Assembly: GCA_965205735.1 (NCBI GenBank)
Contig: OZ242179.1
Span: forward strand, 310,001 to 374,000
Source of the DNA: VXNE01 sp965205735
Lineage (GTDB): Bacteria > Pseudomonadota > Gammaproteobacteria > Pseudomonadales > Azotimanducaceae
DNA: 64,000 bases
Direction: 5' to 3'
Shown piece by piece: positions 62,822 through 64,000 of the stretch (the first letter of the stretch is position 1; every line of letters starts with the position of its first letter). The position numbers and the translations under genes were made by a program. A model generated the notes under the pieces. That model was not told where the DNA came from. It searched no databases and saw only the letters and a list, made by a program, of their open reading frames with translations.

Positions 62822-64000
62822 GTGGCGCTTGCATGAAGATCGCCATCTGTGTGGATGCCCCGAACTCCGGGTGCGGGTCGCCGACACCGCGATGTTCTAC
62901 GCCGTAGCCGAACTTCTGGCAAATCTTCGCGCACCACGCCGCAAACTCCGCGCGGGTCCACTCGAAGCGATGATCCGGATGCCGCATCTGACCGGGCTCC
63001 ATGTTCTCGAACGTCGCGTTATATTCAGCATTGGGTGTGGTAATGATGACCGCACCCGGCTTTGCGAACTCGAACACGGACCGTTCAAAAGCACCGAGAC
63101 GGTCCAGATCGATGTGCTCAATGACCTCGGCGGCTACAGCCACGTCGAAGCCGTTCAACCGGGCATCCCGGTAAGTTACGGATCCATTCATCAGTTCGAC
63201 CCGCCTCCGCTGGTTCTCCGGCATCTCTTGCAAACGGAGCCGCCGCTCGGCGAACTCGAGCGCGGTGCTGGAAACATCCACGCCGACTATCTTCCTGAGC
63301 GTACGTAGACCGAGAAGCTTTCTGATCAGCTTCCCCTCCCCGCAGCCCAGATCGATCACCGTGCCGGCGCGGATCGACTCCACGGCGTCAACGATTGCAA
63401 CTATCCGACGATCATTCAGTCGGAGCGGCGCCTCCAGGACCTGCTCCCTATCGGGCTGGCCCTCTTCTTCCGATGCCGATATTTCCTCGCCCTGGGCAAG
63501 TCGCTCAAGGGCAGCGCGCGCAAGACTCCGCTGTTGCTTCAGATAACGCGATGCGATGAGTTCCTTCTCCGGGTGCGATTCGAGCCAGTCTTTGCCATGG
63601 CGCAAGAGCTTCTCGACTTCGTCGTCCCCGACCCAGTAATGCTTTTTCCTGTCGAGCACCGGGATCAGCAGGTACAGATGGCGCAGCAAGTCGCAAAGCC
63701 GCTTCGAGCCAGTGATCGTGACGGTCAGGTACGGGCTATTCCCCCAATGATCGAATTCCGAATCCAGCGGATATGATTCCATGCTGACCTCATAGCCCAA
63801 GGGTTCGAACAAACGCCGCAGCACGGCTTCGCCGCCGCGACTGGGTAGACAGTGGATGACGGCTTCCAGCGGCATTTCCGATTCAGCCAGCTCCTGTCGG
63901 TCGCGGCTGCTGCCGGTGAAGGCGGACCGAAACACCCTGTTGAGGGCGACGCTGAAGAATGACGACGCTACATAGGGGCGGTCATTCACGTAGTCCTCCA
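62805..64000 (-). CDS. hen1: Hen1-like 3'-terminal RNA ribose 2'-O-methyltransferase (5' end off the window)
   Basis: About 398 C-terminal residues are visible. The N-terminal Hen1 region shows DRPYVASSFFSVAL and LFEPLGYEVS. The methyltransferase has IDLGCGEGKLIRKLLG for SAM and the metal site AEVIEHIDLDRL. Homologues continue before DRPYVASS (as EDYV here), so the gene starts beyond 64000. Bacterial Hen1 methylates the 3' end of RNA repaired by Pnkp, guarding it against ribotoxins. No pnkp lies downstream; aroC is convergent. Confidence 0.88.
   Translation of the reverse strand, partial: EDYVNDRPYVASSFFSVALNRVFRSAFTGSSRDRQELAESEMPLEAVIHCLPSRGGEAVLRRLFEPLGYEVSMESYPLDSEFDHWGNSPYLTVTITGSKRLCDLLRHLYLLIPVLDRKKHYWVGDDEVEKLLRHGKDWLESHPEKELIASRYLKQQRSLARAALERLAQGEEISASEEEGQPDREQVLEAPLRLNDRRIVAIVDAVESIRAGTVIDLGCGEGKLIRKLLGLRTLRKIVGVDVSSTALEFAERRLRLQEMPENQRRRVELMNGSVTYRDARLNGFDVAVAAEVIEHIDLDRLGAFERSVFEFAKPGAVIITTPNAEYNATFENMEPGQMRHPDHRFEWTRAEFAAWCAKICQKFGYGVEHRGVGDPHPEFGASTQMAIFMQAPQKPSP

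Overview
The window is GC-rich and almost fully coding. It reads like a chromosome segment of a gammaproteobacterium: it has a maf / rpmF-fab / tmk-holB-pilZ block, recC-recB-recD, lolCDE next to a DUF2062 gene and comEC, prmB next to aroC, and sucCD. I cannot name the species. Decayed genes (parA, a transposase end, a PIN toxin, a HicA toxin, an AAA_14 ATPase) and solitary defence-type genes (Uma2, toxin-antitoxin pairs, a restriction enzyme) show accessory DNA repeatedly entering a conserved backbone.

Layout. 1-7803: maf (partial, minus) divergent from a fatty-acid and nucleotide operon, rpmF-fabD-acpP-fabG-fabF-mltG-tmk-holB-pilZ, behind a near-consensus sigma70 promoter. 7842-9429: relics (parA broken in its Walker A motif, an IS1634-like transposase end, unassigned DNA). 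9430-15977: pepQ (minus), then a molybdenum hydroxylase set (FAD, 2Fe-2S and Mo subunits), a MoaD-like small protein and a ribokinase-like gene. 16142-22550: a defence island with a Phd-type antitoxin, a dead PIN toxin, a 1355-residue nuclease-methyltransferase fusion, a RecF-like ATPase and a DUF4276 (TOPRIM-like) protein. 22592-25539: HAD hydrolase, SDR, AAA_14 and recD-end relics, and a Uma2 gene. 25666-36690 (minus): recD, recB, recC, a two-gene spermidine-synthase-like pair and an enoyl-CoA hydratase. 36844-44032: apbE, lolC, lolD, lolE, DUF2062 (minus), comEC. 44066-54192 (minus): a CRTAC1-type protein, a membrane pentahaem cytochrome with TPRs, hicAB, a TPR/FG-GAP lipoprotein and two hot-dog dehydratases. 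54360-62753 (plus): sucC, sucD, htpG behind a sigma32 promoter, gpsA, a DUF4892 gene, and prmB joined in frame to aroC. 62805-64000: hen1 (minus, partial).

The most unusual points are the three-gene defence cassette, the fused b-type/pentahaem/TPR cytochrome with its FG-GAP neighbours, a duplicated recD 3' end that flanks a Uma2 gene, a dispersed intergenic repeat, the missing stop between prmB and aroC, and a MoaD-like protein whose terminal Gly-Gly is buried by a tail that one missing base could explain. Family names come from motifs and overall resemblance read by eye; no database search was run.
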